DNA from: Candidatus Binataceae bacterium
GTDB taxonomy: Bacteria; Desulfobacterota; Binatia; Binatales; Binataceae
Length of the DNA stretch: 10,528 nucleotides
Assembly: GCA_030042765.1 (NCBI GenBank)
Contig: JASHZA010000083.1
Span: forward strand, 1 to 10,528
Reading direction: 5' to 3'
This document shows positions 1-8,307 of this stretch, one piece after another; the first letter of the stretch is position 1; every line of letters begins with the position of its first letter. The translations under genes and the position numbers were made by a program. The notes under the pieces are model-generated. The model had not been told where the DNA came from. It saw only the letters and a list, made by a program, of their open reading frames with translations, and did not search any database.

Positions 1-2630
1 ACCGCGAGCTGAAGAGGCTGCGTCAAGTAGCCGAGCGAATAAACCATCTCGAGGCGCACTACCAGGCGAAGAGCGACGGCGAATTACGCAGTCTTGTCGC
101 CGAATGGAAGGCGCGGCTGAGCGCAATCGAGGAAAAAGACGACCGCGAGGACGCAACGTGGGAGCTGCTGCCGGACGTCTTCGCCGCCGTGCGCGAAGCA
201 TCCAAGCGCACCCTCGGCCAGCGCCATTTCGACGTGCAGTTAATCGGCGGAATGGTGCTGCATCAAGGCAAAATCTCGGAGATGAAGACCGGCGAGGGCA
301 AGACCCTGGTCGCAACGCTGCCTGCCGTGCTCAATGCGCTGGCGGGTAGGGGCGTGCATGTGGTCACGGTCAACGACTACCTTGCGCGACGCGATGCCGA
401 ATGGATGGGGCATATCTACAACTTCCTTGGTTTAAGCGTAGGCGTAGTCGTACATGGAATGAGCGACCAGCAGCGCAAGGCGTCCTACAACTCCGATATC
501 ACGTACGGCCAGAACAACGAATTCGGCTTCGACTACCTACGCGACAATATGAAGTTCAACCTGGAGGACTACGTCCAGCGCGAACATTTTTATGCGATCG
601 TGGACGAGGTCGACTCGATTCTGATTGACGAAGCGCGTACGCCGCTCATCATCTCAGGAGCTTCAGAGGAATCCACTGACACCTATTATGTCGTCGACCG
701 GGTTATCCCGCGGCTCAAGGCCGAAGAACACTACACTATCGACGAAAAGCTGCGCACCGCCGCGTTGAGCGAAGAAGGAGTCACGCGCGCGGAGCAGTTG
801 CTCGGCGTCGAGAATCTGTACGATCCGCGCAATATTCTGCTGGTCCATCATATGAGCCAGGCGCTTAAGGCGCACGCCTTGTTCAAGCGCGATGTGGATT
901 ACGTGGTGAAGGACGGGCAGGTAGTGATCGTCGACGAGTTCACGGGGCGGTTGATGCCGGGGCGGCGCTGGAGTGATGGGCTCCATCAGGCGATCGAAGC
1001 AAAGGAAAACGTCAAGATCGAATCGGAGAACCAGACGCTGGCGACGATTACGTTCCAGAACTACTTCCGCATGTACGGGAAGCTGGCTGGAATGACCGGT
1101 ACCGCAGATACCGAATCCGTCGAATTCAAAGAGATCTACAACCTCGACGTCGTGCTCATCCCGACCAATCAGCCCATGATCCGCGAGGACAACCATGACG
1201 TCGTTTTCAAGACCGAGGCGGAAAAGTTCGACGCTGTAGTCGAAGAAATCAAGGACTGCTGGGAGCGGGGGCAACCGGTGCTGGTCGGCACGGTCTCGAT
1301 CGAGAAGTCGGAGCGGCTGGCGAACCAGCTCAAGAGGACCGGCATCAGGCACAATGTGCTCAACGCCAAAAACCACGAGCGCGAAGCAGAGATCGTCGCT
1401 CAGGCCGGGCGTCACAAGGCCGTGACGATCTCGACCAACATGGCCGGGCGCGGCACCGATATCGTGCTGGGAGGCAACCCCGAAGGCCTGGCAGCGGCAG
1501 AGACGGGCACTCGCGAACCCAACGACGTGCAGTTTCAGGAAGCGCTGGCCAGGTATCGTGAACAGTGCGCCGCTGAGCGCACCCAAGTGCTGGAAGCAGG
1601 CGGGCTGCACATTCTAGGTACCGAGCGGCACGAATCACGCCGCATCGACAACCAGCTCCGTGGACGATCGGGGCGCCAGGGCGACCCTGGTTCGTCGCGC
1701 TTTTACCTCTCGCTCGAGGATGACCTGTTGCGCATCTTCGGCGCCGATCGGCTCAAAGGGCTGATGACCCGCATCGGCATGGAGGATGGCGTCCCCATCG
1801 AGCATCGCTGGATTTCGAAGGCGATCGAGAACGCGCAGAAGAAGGTCGAAGCGCACAACTTCGACATCCGCAAGCATCTACTCGAGTACGACGACGTCAT
1901 GAACAAGCAGCGCGAGGTCGTGTACCATCGGCGCCGCGAGCTGCTCTCAGGCGCTCCGCTGAAAGACGATGTGCTGGACATGTCCCGCGAGCTGGTCGAG
2001 GCAATCGTCGAGGCGCATGCCGACTCGGAGCGCGACCCGTCGGAATGGGAATGGAAGGAAATCGAAGACGGCTTTTTCAAGCAATTCAAGTTCCGGCCCG
2101 GTTTTCGCGAAAACCTCAACGGCGCCGCGCTCAGCGTACCAGCGGATCTGATCGAGCTGGCGACCGAGCGGATCCAGCAGCTTTATGAGAAGCGCGAGGC
2201 CGAGTTCACCGAGCCGGTGATGCGGCAAATCGAAAAAATCGTGATGCTGCAGACGCTCGACGCGCTGTGGAAAGACCATCTGCTGGCGATGGATCATCTG
2301 AAAGAAGGGATCGGTCTGCGCGGTTACGGACAGCTGAACCCTCTCGTCGAGTACCAGCGGGAAGGCTTCGAGATGTTCGAGGCGTTGATGCAGGCGATGC
2401 AGCAGGACGTGATCGAAAAGGTTTTCGCTGTCGAAGTGCGGCGGGAACAGGACGTCGAGCAAATCGAGCAGCAGCAGCAGCAGCGGCCACAGAAGGTCGT
2501 CATGAGCCATGGTGGCGAGAGCGTTGATCAGGGGGCCCCGACGGTCAAACGCGAGGGCGACAAGGTCGGACGCAACGAGCCGTGTCCCTGCGGGTCCGGA
2601 AAAAAATATAAGCGTTGTCACGGTAAGTAG
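1..2630 (+). CDS. secA: Preprotein translocase ATPase SecA (5' end cut off by window)
   Basis: SecA is the cytoplasmic motor ATPase that pushes unfolded preproteins through SecYEG. The frame is open from base 3 and gives 875 visible residues; E. coli SecA has about 901, so only some 10-20 N-terminal residues are missing. The GTG at 189 is internal, because conserved SecA N-terminal sequence continues upstream of it. Motifs in order: Walker A TGEGKT (288-305), the DEVD Walker B (603-614) followed by [12 protein letters not shown], the [13 protein letters not shown] motor motif, the [15 protein letters not shown] arginine-finger region, and the helical scaffold with [17 protein letters not shown] and [11 protein letters not shown] glutamine-rich linker leads to an intact C-terminal zinc finger, [15 protein letters not shown], which in characterised SecA proteins binds zinc and SecB or ribosomes. 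All core motifs look intact. It ends in TAG, 63 bases before the argJ ATG. Confidence 0.98.
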   Translation, partial: RELKRLRQVAERINHLEAHYQAKSDGELRSLVAEWKARLSAIEEKDDREDATWELLPDVFAAVREASKRTLGQRHFDVQLIGGMVLHQGKISEMKTGEGKTLVATLPAVLNALAGRGVHVVTVNDYLARRDAEWMGHIYNFLGLSVGVVVHGMSDQQRKASYNSDITYGQNNEFGFDYLRDNMKFNLEDYVQREHFYAIVDEVDSILIDEARTPLIISGASEESTDTYYVVDRVIPRLKAEEHYTIDEKLRTAALSEEGVTRAEQLLGVENLYDPRNILLVHHMSQALKAHALFKRDVDYVVKDGQVVIVDEFTGRLMPGRRWSDGLHQAIEAKENVKIESENQTLATITFQNYFRMYGKLAGMTGTADTESVEFKEIYNLDVVLIPTNQPMIREDNHDVVFKTEAEKFDAVVEEIKDCWERGQPVLVGTVSIEKSERLANQLKRTGIRHNVLNAKNHEREAEIVAQAGRHKAVTISTNMAGRGTDIVLGGNPEGLAAAETGTREPNDVQFQEALARYREQCAAERTQVLEAGGLHILGTERHESRRIDNQLRGRSGRQGDPGSSRFYLSLEDDLLRIFGADRLKGLMTRIGMEDGVPIEHRWISKAIENAQKKVEAHNFDIRKHLLEYDDVMNKQREVVYHRRRELLSGAPLKDDVLDMSRELVEAIVEAHADSERDPSEWEWKEIEDGFFKQFKFRPGFRENLNGAALSVPADLIELATERIQQLYEKREAEFTEPVMRQIEKIVMLQTLDALWKDHLLAMDHLKEGIGLRGYGQLNPLVEYQREGFEMFEALMQAMQQDVIEKVFAVEVRREQDVEQIEQQQQQRPQKVVMSHGGESVDQGAPTVKREGDKVGRNEPCPCGSGKKYKRCHGK
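2469..2483 (+). repeat. CAG codon run (five Gln) in the SecA C-terminal linker
   Basis: Five identical CAG codons in a row encode QQQQQ in the flexible linker between the SecA helical domain and its zinc-finger tail. The run is in frame. This linker is variable in SecA proteins, so a pure codon run here is a plausible site of harmless length variation. Confidence 0.85.
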
Positions 2631-2680
2631 TCCCGACGGCACTTGCGCCGCCCCGGCGCGCGCGTATTAGATGGGCGGCT

Positions 2681-2685
2681 GGAGG
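2681..2685 (+). promoter_or_regulatory. Ribosome binding site that sets the argJ start
   Basis: GGAGG lies 8 bases before the ATG at 2694. It favours that ATG over the in-frame TTG at 2643, which would add 17 residues that do not resemble ArgJ. Confidence 0.75.
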
Positions 2686-2693
2686 TCGGCCGG

Positions 2694-3890
2694 ATGGACG
2701 TAAGACTGGAACCCGTGGCAGTGCGCGGCTTTCGTTTCGCAGGCGTGGCGGCGGGTCTGCGAAAAGAGCCGGAGCGGAAAGACCTTGGCGCAATCGTCGC
2801 CAATTCGTCGGTAGCAGCCGCGGGCGTCTTCACCACCAGCCGGGTCAAAGCGGCTCCGGTATTGGTCGCGCAAGAGCGGGTGCGGCGGGGAAGGCTGCAG
2901 GCGGTCGTCGCCAACTCGGGTTCGGCCAACTGTTTCACGGGTAAAGCGGGAGTAAAACTCGCCCGCGACTCGTGCGCTGCACTGGCAGCGGCAGTCGGAT
3001 GCGCGGAGGCACTAATCGCACCCTGCTCGACGGGAGTGATAGGCCGTCTCTACGACCTCGAGAAATACCGCGCCGGAATCGTCGAAGTCGCCAACTCGCT
3101 CAGGCCGGACGGTTTCGAGGATTTCGCGCGCGCGATCATGACCACGGACACTCATCCCAAGATGGCGTCGGCATCGGTCCGAGTCGGCGGCGCGGAGGTG
3201 ACGATCGCGGGATGCGCGAAGGGCGCGGGAATGATCGAGCCGAAGATGGCGACGATGCTCTCCTTTATCGTCACCGACGCGGCGGCGCCGCCGGCTCAGC
3301 TTCGCGCCGTACTTAAACGGGTGCTGCCGGAAAGCTTCAACGCAATTACCGTCGACGGCGATATGTCCACGAATGACACGCTCTTGCTGCTCGCCAGCGG
3401 GGCCGCGGGAAACCGGACTCTGGCTGGGCGCGAGCTGCACACGTTCGAGGCCGCAGTTGGTGGGGTGGCCGAGACCCTGGCGCGCGAACTGGTTCGCGAT
3501 GGCGAGGGAGCGACCAAGCTGGTAACGGTCGAAGTGCGCGGCGCTGGACGGACCGCCGAGGCTGAAAAGATCGCCCGCGCGATCGCGAATTCTCCGCTGG
3601 TCAAGACCGCGTTTTTCGGCTGCGACCCGAATTTCGGCCGAATCGCGATGGCCTTGGGTAAATCCGGTGTCGCATTTGATCTCGAGCGGCTTGAGGTGAG
3701 TCTGGCGGGGATCAAGATTGCGAGCCGTGGCAGCCTTCACGCTGATGCCCTGGCTGCTGCGGCCAGCAGGATGAAGGAACGCGAGTTCGATCTTACCGTG
3801 GACCTGAAGCAAGGCAAGGCCCGCGCTCGGATCATGACCTGCGACCTTAGCTTCGAGTATGTGAAAATCAACGCGGAGTATACGACCTGA
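2694..3890 (+). CDS. argJ: Glutamate N-acetyltransferase / ornithine acetyltransferase ArgJ
   Basis: ArgJ moves the acetyl group from N-acetylornithine to glutamate in the cyclic arginine pathway; bifunctional members also use acetyl-CoA. The start is ATG 2694, with GGAGG 8 bases upstream, giving 398 residues, the normal family length. The precursor cleaves itself into alpha and beta chains before a Thr that becomes the catalytic nucleophile: here KGAGMIEPKMATML, with Thr187 (codon 3252-3254). The oxyanion-hole motif PCSTGVIG has Thr113. Other family signatures are VVANSGSANCFTG near the N-terminus, ITVDGDMSTNDT after the cleavage site, and FFGCDPNFGRI in the beta chain. Whether it is monofunctional or bifunctional cannot be read from sequence alone. 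The cleavage-site context has Lys where Asn is common (PKMATML for PNMATML). It lies between secA and the ferredoxin gene and is probably cotranscribed with both. Confidence 0.97.
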   Translation: MDVRLEPVAVRGFRFAGVAAGLRKEPERKDLGAIVANSSVAAAGVFTTSRVKAAPVLVAQERVRRGRLQAVVANSGSANCFTGKAGVKLARDSCAALAAAVGCAEALIAPCSTGVIGRLYDLEKYRAGIVEVANSLRPDGFEDFARAIMTTDTHPKMASASVRVGGAEVTIAGCAKGAGMIEPKMATMLSFIVTDAAAPPAQLRAVLKRVLPESFNAITVDGDMSTNDTLLLLASGAAGNRTLAGRELHTFEAAVGGVAETLARELVRDGEGATKLVTVEVRGAGRTAEAEKIARAIANSPLVKTAFFGCDPNFGRIAMALGKSGVAFDLERLEVSLAGIKIASRGSLHADALAAAASRMKEREFDLTVDLKQGKARARIMTCDLSFEYVKINAEYTT

Positions 3891-3906
3891 AACGGCGGCA
3901 ACAAGA

Positions 3907-4227
3907 ATGTCTGGAGTGCAAGTGGCTGAATTCGTGAAAGTCGCGACAATGAGCGAAATTCCAGACGGCTGTGGCCGAACGGTCAAGATCCGCGGGCGCA
4001 AGATCGCGATCTTCAATTCGGGCGGACGGTTCTACGCGATTGACGGCGCCTGCCAGCATCGCGGCGGTCCGCTCGGCCAGGGCGAGGTCTACGGAACGCG
4101 CGTGGTCTGTCCCTGGCACGGATGGGAGTATGATTTTGCTGCGGGATGCAACGTGGACGATCCGGAGATGAAGCTTGTCTGCTTCGCTGTCAGGGTCAAC
4201 GGCAACGACGTGTTCGTCGAACTCTAG
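3907..4227 (+). CDS. Small Rieske [2Fe-2S] ferredoxin
   Basis: This 106-residue protein is a single Rieske domain, the size of the ferredoxins that feed electrons to ring-hydroxylating oxygenases and of NirD-type nitrite reductase subunits. Both cluster-binding boxes are present: C49-Q-H51-RGGPL and C68-PW-H71-GWEYD, giving two Cys and two His ligands. There is no signal peptide, so it should be cytoplasmic. The start at ATG 3907 keeps the usual first strand FVKVATMSEIPDG; an in-frame ATG at 3949 would cut into it. It begins 16 bases after argJ and ends 35 bases before the ST1 start. No oxygenase or reductase partner gene is in the window, so its electron acceptor is unknown. The family call is secure; the pathway is not. 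Confidence 0.93.
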   Translation: MSGVQVAEFVKVATMSEIPDGCGRTVKIRGRKIAIFNSGGRFYAIDGACQHRGGPLGQGEVYGTRVVCPWHGWEYDFAAGCNVDDPEMKLVCFAVRVNGNDVFVEL

Positions 4228-4262
4228 TTACATCACAAAAGGAGCGAGGAACGAATCACACC

Positions 4263-5150
4263 GTGGCGTCCGGCACAAATGGAAACGGGAAAAGAGGCCG
4301 GCTGCCCGATTTTCTTGGTGTCGGGCCACCACGCGCCGCGACTTCCTGGCTCGACGCGGTGTTGCGCGGGCACGTCGGCCTCCCCCGGGATATCAAGGAA
4401 GTCGATTTCTTCGTCAAGAATTACGCGCGCGGGGTTGAATGGTACAAGGACTATTTCGCTGACTGCGATCGGGACCTGCCCATAGGCGAGATTTGCCCGA
4501 GCTATTTCGGATCCGAGGAGGCGCGTTCACGAATCAGCGAGCTTATCCCGAATTGCCGGATAATCTGCACGTTCCGCGACCCTGTGGAGATGACCTACTC
4601 GATGTACAAGCTGGCGCGACGTAACGTATGGACGCGGACCGACTTCGAGTCTTACGTGCCCCAGCAATGGCACAATCAGGCGGCAAGGCTCGCGAAGTGG
4701 CGGGCGACGTTCGGGGGAGAGCGCGTTCTGGCCTGCTTCTACGATGACCTCGAGGCGGATGCACAAAAGTACCTCGATCCGATATGCGACTTTATCGGGA
4801 TAGCGCGAATTCCGATCGGAAAGTCCGCTCTGGCAAAGCAGCGTATTAATACGTTCGCCCGGGAACCGCGTAGCGCATGGATTGCCCGGCGTGCGCGCAA
4901 GTTGCGCGATTCACTCGAGACGCGCGAGGCGTATGGTGTGATCAATCTCCTGACCCGGGTCGGCTTTTGGCGCTTTTGCTTCGAGGGGGGGGAGGAATTC
5001 GCGCCGCTTGAGCCAGAACTGGAGGCTCGGCTGCGCGAGCGCTTCCGCCCCGCAATCGAAGAGCTGGAGGAAGTGGCCGGACGCGATCTCGCAGCCTGGA
5101 AGAGCTGCCGACGCCACGCACCTGCGGTCAGTACACCCGCGCGACCGTAA
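4263..5150 (+). CDS. PAPS-dependent sulfotransferase ST1 (paralogue of ST2)
   Basis: Predicted to transfer sulfate from PAPS to a sugar or other hydroxyl/amine acceptor; it resembles the heparan-sulfate-type (Sulfotransfer_1/3) families. From GTG 4263 it has 295 residues. The 5'-phosphosulfate loop is GVGPPRAATSWL (19-30). KEVDFF follows, whose Glu46 aligns with the catalytic Glu of the EVHFF motif in 3-O-sulfotransferases. The 3'-phosphate motif is RIICTFRDPVEMTYS, with Arg105 and Ser113. The C-terminus (PLEPELEARLRERFRPAIEELEEVAGRDLAAW) has the usual closing helix. No signal peptide or membrane segment is visible. The start is uncertain: the frame is open back into the ferredoxin gene, but GTG 4263 is the only common start codon after that gene's stop, and its ribosome site (GAGGA, about 12 bases away) is loose. 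By eye it is about 60% identical to ST2 over the first 110 aligned residues. The acceptor is unknown. Confidence 0.9.
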   Translation: MASGTNGNGKRGRLPDFLGVGPPRAATSWLDAVLRGHVGLPRDIKEVDFFVKNYARGVEWYKDYFADCDRDLPIGEICPSYFGSEEARSRISELIPNCRIICTFRDPVEMTYSMYKLARRNVWTRTDFESYVPQQWHNQAARLAKWRATFGGERVLACFYDDLEADAQKYLDPICDFIGIARIPIGKSALAKQRINTFAREPRSAWIARRARKLRDSLETREAYGVINLLTRVGFWRFCFEGGEEFAPLEPELEARLRERFRPAIEELEEVAGRDLAAWKSCRRHAPAVSTPARP

Positions 5151-5183
5151 CGCGGACACCGCCTACCGGAAAGTAGTCTTGCG

Positions 5184-5771
5184 ATGATGCGCCTGTTTGG
5201 CCGTAAAGGCCGCGAGAACGTGCGGGACGATCTGCTGCGCAAGATGGGGCGCGGAGGCGTATGCGCGGAGATCGGCGTTTTCCGCGGCGACTTCTCCGAA
5301 CGAATCCTGCTGATCTCGCGACCCCGCCGACTCCATCTGATTGACCCCTGGAAGTTCGAGCCTGGCCCGGTATACGAACAGTCGCTTTACGGCGGCGCTC
5401 ACACCAATGGGCAGCCCGCAATGGACGCGGTCTTCAACTCAGTGCGCGAGCGCTTTGATCACGAAATCCAGGTAGGCACCGTCGTGCTCCATCGAGCGGT
5501 AAGTGACGAAGCGGTCGGGCAATTCGAGGACGAATATTTCGACTGGGTGTATATCGACGGCAACCATCTGCGCGAATACGTCCTGCGGGACCTCGAGAAT
5601 TACTATCCGAAGGTCAAGCCGCGGGGCTATATCGCCGGCGACGACTACGGAGTCGAAGGTTGGTGGAAAGACGGTGTTACCCAGGCAGTCGAGGAATTTG
5701 CCGCGCGCGGCGGATGCGACAAGCGGCTCACGCGCGCGGGCCAGTTCCTCCTTCGAAAGAAGCGGCGATAG
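5184..5771 (+). CDS. Small class I SAM-dependent methyltransferase (Methyltransf_24-like)
   Basis: A 195-residue Rossmann-fold protein. The SAM-binding motif I is AEIGVFRGDFSERIL (28-42), the strand 2 acidic motif is LHLIDPW (50-56), and DWVYIDGNHLREYVLRDLENYY (two adjoining blocks, 120-141) with PKVKPRGYIAGDDYG (142-156) matches Methyltransf_24 and TylF-like O-methyltransferases. In that group an Asp-rich site can hold a divalent metal; the acidic pair D153-D154 is a candidate. There is no signal peptide. Two consecutive ATGs (5184, 5187) make the exact start uncertain by one codon, and the ribosome site is weak (GGA, 13 bases upstream). It starts 33 bases after ST1 and ends 47 bases before the GT2 gene, so sugar O-methylation is a reasonable guess, but the acceptor is unknown. 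Confidence 0.8.
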   Translation: MMRLFGRKGRENVRDDLLRKMGRGGVCAEIGVFRGDFSERILLISRPRRLHLIDPWKFEPGPVYEQSLYGGAHTNGQPAMDAVFNSVRERFDHEIQVGTVVLHRAVSDEAVGQFEDEYFDWVYIDGNHLREYVLRDLENYYPKVKPRGYIAGDDYGVEGWWKDGVTQAVEEFAARGGCDKRLTRAGQFLLRKKRR

Positions 5772-5818
5772 GCCCGGCGACTGCTGCCGGCTTAGACCAA
5801 AGCTGATAGCGTTATTCG

Positions 5819-6772
5819 ATGCCCCGCGTTTCGGCGATAATCCCCGTCTACAACGGTGCAGCAACGATCGCTGAGGCTGTTGAGAGCGCGCTCGCCCAGA
5901 GTTGGCACGACTTGGAAGTAATAGTGGTCGACGATGGCTCGAGCGATGACACGCGCGCAATCCTCAATCGATACGGTGACCGCATCCACCTGATCACGCA
6001 GAGCAATCGCGGGCCGGCCGCTGCACGCAATGCGGCCGCTCGTATCGCCACCGGTGAGTATCTTGCCTTTCTCGATGCCGATGACCGCTGGCTGCCAACG
6101 ATGATTGAGCGGTGCGTGGGTGAGCTCGAGAGTGCGCCGGAATGCGTGCTCGCATATGCAAATCTCACAGTGGTCGACAGCGGCGGGCGTACGCTGGGAA
6201 CCTCGCTTATCAACGGCGACACAGCCCACGCACCTACACTGAAGGAAATGCTCGGACAGATGTGGCCGATAATGACCAGCAGTGTTGTGATAACGCGGGC
6301 TGCATTCGACCGGACGGGTGGATTTCGCGAAGAGTTCGCGCGGGCGAGCTTCGAGGACATCCATCTTTGGATGCTTGCGCGGGAGCAGGGCCCGTTTCGC
6401 TATATTCAGGAACCAATGGCCGTATGGCGGTTTTCGCTATTCCCAGGCCGGCTGAAGAAAGCCGGTGGCAACATTGCAGCAGGAAAAGTGCTCGACCGAA
6501 TCATGCGCGAGCGTTGGGGAGTGTCGGCCGGTCCGCTGCTCAAGACACGGGCGCGAGCCGCACGCAGCATCCTGGGTTATATCGGACTGCTCGCGATACG
6601 CGAGGGCGACGCGAGGCGCGCGCGCGAGGCCTTCGGCGACGCGCTGCGGATTGACCCGTGGCGGGTGCGGAACTATCTGCGTCTGATGCGCACATACCTT
6701 CCAACGCGGCTCGCGCGAGCGCTCAGCGGGAGGACGGGACGAGCGTCGAGCACGCCCGCGCGACTCCGATAA
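5819..6772 (+). CDS. Family 2 (GT-A) glycosyltransferase with TPR-like C-terminal tail
   Basis: An inverting GT2 enzyme of 317 residues that should transfer a sugar from a nucleotide sugar on the cytoplasmic side. The N-terminus is the classic SAIIPVYNGAATIAEAVESA. The nucleotide-binding VVDDGSSDDT has Asp38-Asp39, followed by SNRGPAAARNAA (62-73) and the metal-binding DADD (86-89). The probable catalytic base region is the acidic pair Glu179-Asp180 in SFEDIHLWM. The domain ends near residue 235. The rest is helical and basic, with one stretch (about 256-282: LLAIREGDARRAREAF then ALRIDPW) that looks like a single tetratricopeptide repeat. No transmembrane segment is obvious. Donor and acceptor cannot be told from sequence. 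It is the last plus-strand gene of the first run and converges on the GT-C gene 35 bases away. Confidence 0.92.
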   Translation: MPRVSAIIPVYNGAATIAEAVESALAQSWHDLEVIVVDDGSSDDTRAILNRYGDRIHLITQSNRGPAAARNAAARIATGEYLAFLDADDRWLPTMIERCVGELESAPECVLAYANLTVVDSGGRTLGTSLINGDTAHAPTLKEMLGQMWPIMTSSVVITRAAFDRTGGFREEFARASFEDIHLWMLAREQGPFRYIQEPMAVWRFSLFPGRLKKAGGNIAAGKVLDRIMRERWGVSAGPLLKTRARAARSILGYIGLLAIREGDARRAREAFGDALRIDPWRVRNYLRLMRTYLPTRLARALSGRTGRASSTPARLR

Positions 6773-6785
6773 CCCGGCCGCAGGC

Positions 6786-6809
6786 AGCTTTCACCTGTTT
6801 TGAAAGGCT
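6786..6809. terminator. Possible weak hairpin between convergent genes
   Basis: AGCTTTCA and TGAAAGGCT can pair around a 7-base loop with one bulged G. It sits in the 35-base gap between the converging GT2 and GT-C genes and overlaps the GT-C stop codon. There is no T-run on either side, so it is at best a weak or Rho-assisted terminator. The placement is the main argument. Confidence 0.25.
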
Positions 6810-8277
6810 AGCTCGAAGGTGTGTCAACACGCGCACGGACTTCGAGAAGGCCAAAGCTCCTAAGTTTGCGCGGGTAGCACGACTCGACGGCGCTAACTGC
6901 GTCGCGCGGCATCGCAGCAAGTCCGAAAACAATCAGGACGTGTTCAGGCCCGCATCCGGATCCGGCCGAAATTGCTATCGCCGACTCGTCCCGCGGGAGA
7001 TAATAGAGCACTGGGGCCAACGCGGCCGCCGGCAAAATCGCGATCCTTTCTCCTCGTTGTACAGAAGAAGCTGCGACTCCCGCTGCCTCGCGCCATCGGA
7101 AATACTCGGGCTTTTGCCAGTCGCGATACACATGGGCCAACGATTGTGCAATCACGACCGCCGCGAGCCCGTAGCGCAAACCGTCGCCTGGCAAAGAGGC
7201 AAGCCCCAGCGCGACCAGAGCAAAAAACGCGACGAAGCTTAAGAGCACATAGCGAACCACCATGAACGGTGTGATCGTGTAAGAGACGGCAAGTGCCAAG
7301 GCGAATGGCGTAACCAGCCACAACAGAACAAAGACGGTTCCCTGTCTAGCTCGACTCCACTGATGCCAAACTCCAAAGGTCGCGAGCCCAGCGAACGGCC
7401 AAAAAGCTGCATTGCCTGATACTGTTCTCAATGCCCTCAAGGGCCACCATGGGGGCTGTGGCTCGATAAAGTCCAAAATACCTCGGTGGAAGGCACCGGC
7501 CCCGGCGCCAACTGCGGTCACCAACAACGGAGCAAACAGGACTGCGGCCAGGGCCAATGCTATTGCGGGTCTTGAAAGCGAAATCGACTCACTGCGCCCG
7601 CGTTCCGAATACCATAGATAGACAAGCCATAGGGTCTCACCGGCGAAGAAGGACACCATCGCGTAATGGCTTGCCACCGCTAGCGCGGTAAGGATCGCGG
7701 CCGCAATATAGTTCAAGGTGCTTTTTCGCCGATGCGTACGGACGAAGAAAAATATCTGAGCGAAAACCAGCGCGAGCACCAACGAGTACATCCGTGCAAC
7801 GCGCGTTGACGCAACCATTTGAAGGTTGCACGCGAATATCAGGGCCGCGAAGGCAGCCAGGAGTTCCGGCGGAGGATGGGGACCCTGATCCAGCAAATGG
7901 AAGATTTCACGGACCGCAGCAAAGAGCAGTAAAATCGCTAACGTCCCAAGAATCGCCGAAAGTGCGCGCATCGCGACTATGCCGTCGCCGAACCGGTTGA
8001 TCCAGGCATGCAAAACGATCTCATAGACCCCGAGAGTCCCGGGCTCGTACCGCAGACCCGTTCTGATGACGCCCGCGATCGTGGGAGCGCGTGCAGCAAG
8101 CCATAAGACGGCTTCGGATTGGTCCAATTCGGTGGCATCCAGATGGTAGAAGCGCAGTCCGCCGCCGAGAATTAGCGCGACACCCACGATTGCCATTGCG
8201 GCCCTCCACGAGGAACCAGAAGACGGTTGCTCAGGCCACGCACCTTCAGATTTGGCAAAGTGGGGCTCAGCGGTCAT
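6808..8277 (-). CDS. Polytopic GT-C membrane glycosyltransferase (PMT_2/GT39, ArnT-like)
   Basis: A 489-residue membrane protein with the pattern of the dolichyl/undecaprenyl-phosphate-sugar glycosyltransferases (ArnT, Pmt). These transfer a sugar from a polyprenyl carrier to lipid A, protein or another acceptor in the periplasm. The first membrane segment (about 28-40) leads into RFYHLDATELDQSEAVLWLA, where Asp52 and Glu55 sit in the first periplasmic loop, the usual place of the catalytic acidic residue. EPGTLGVYEIVLHAWINRFG with MRALSAILGTL, and STRVARMYSLVLAL (157-170), match the family pattern; further hydrophobic segments run to about residue 380. VRYVLL (341-346) resembles the family's RY-L motif. 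The last 100 residues are soluble, with Cys441 and Cys467. The start is ATG at 8277. It is the only minus-strand gene in this central block. The family is likely; the substrate is unknown. Confidence 0.82.
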   Translation of the reverse strand: MTAEPHFAKSEGAWPEQPSSGSSWRAAMAIVGVALILGGGLRFYHLDATELDQSEAVLWLAARAPTIAGVIRTGLRYEPGTLGVYEIVLHAWINRFGDGIVAMRALSAILGTLAILLLFAAVREIFHLLDQGPHPPPELLAAFAALIFACNLQMVASTRVARMYSLVLALVFAQIFFFVRTHRRKSTLNYIAAAILTALAVASHYAMVSFFAGETLWLVYLWYSERGRSESISLSRPAIALALAAVLFAPLLVTAVGAGAGAFHRGILDFIEPQPPWWPLRALRTVSGNAAFWPFAGLATFGVWHQWSRARQGTVFVLLWLVTPFALALAVSYTITPFMVVRYVLLSFVAFFALVALGLASLPGDGLRYGLAAVVIAQSLAHVYRDWQKPEYFRWREAAGVAASSVQRGERIAILPAAALAPVLYYLPRDESAIAISAGSGCGPEHVLIVFGLAAMPRDAVSAVESCYPRKLRSFGLLEVRARVDTPSS

Positions 8278-8307
8278 CTCGTGACTACATTCCTTATCCT
8301 GACTCGG

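Noticed and set aside
663..2642. Several minus-strand open frames of 80-315 codons opposite secA
   Set aside because: SecA motifs are continuous on the plus strand; the antisense frames are compositionally biased and carry no domain signature.
2643..2693. TTG start at 2643 for argJ
   Set aside because: The extra 17 residues are Arg/Gly-rich and unlike ArgJ; ATG 2694 has a well-spaced GGAGG.
3012..4016. Long minus-strand open frame (334 codons) opposite argJ and the ferredoxin
   Set aside because: It lies wholly antisense to two well-supported genes, has no recognisable motif, and is the kind of shadow frame GC-rich coding sequence makes.
4146..4262. ATG at 4146 as the ST1 start, overlapping the ferredoxin gene
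   Set aside because: The 39 extra residues are Arg/Gln-rich out-of-frame ferredoxin sequence, and a GTG start is available after the ferredoxin stop.
5774..5790. CCGGC/GCCGG hairpin after the methyltransferase gene
   Set aside because: The stem is 5 bp, there is no T-run, and such pairs are expected by chance in GC-rich DNA; GT2 follows closely on the same strand.
6658..7242. Plus-strand open frame of 194 codons across the GT2/GT-C junction
   Set aside because: It overlaps the end of GT2 in another frame and is antisense to the GT-C gene, whose membrane segments are convincing. Its product has no hydrophobic core pattern or motif.
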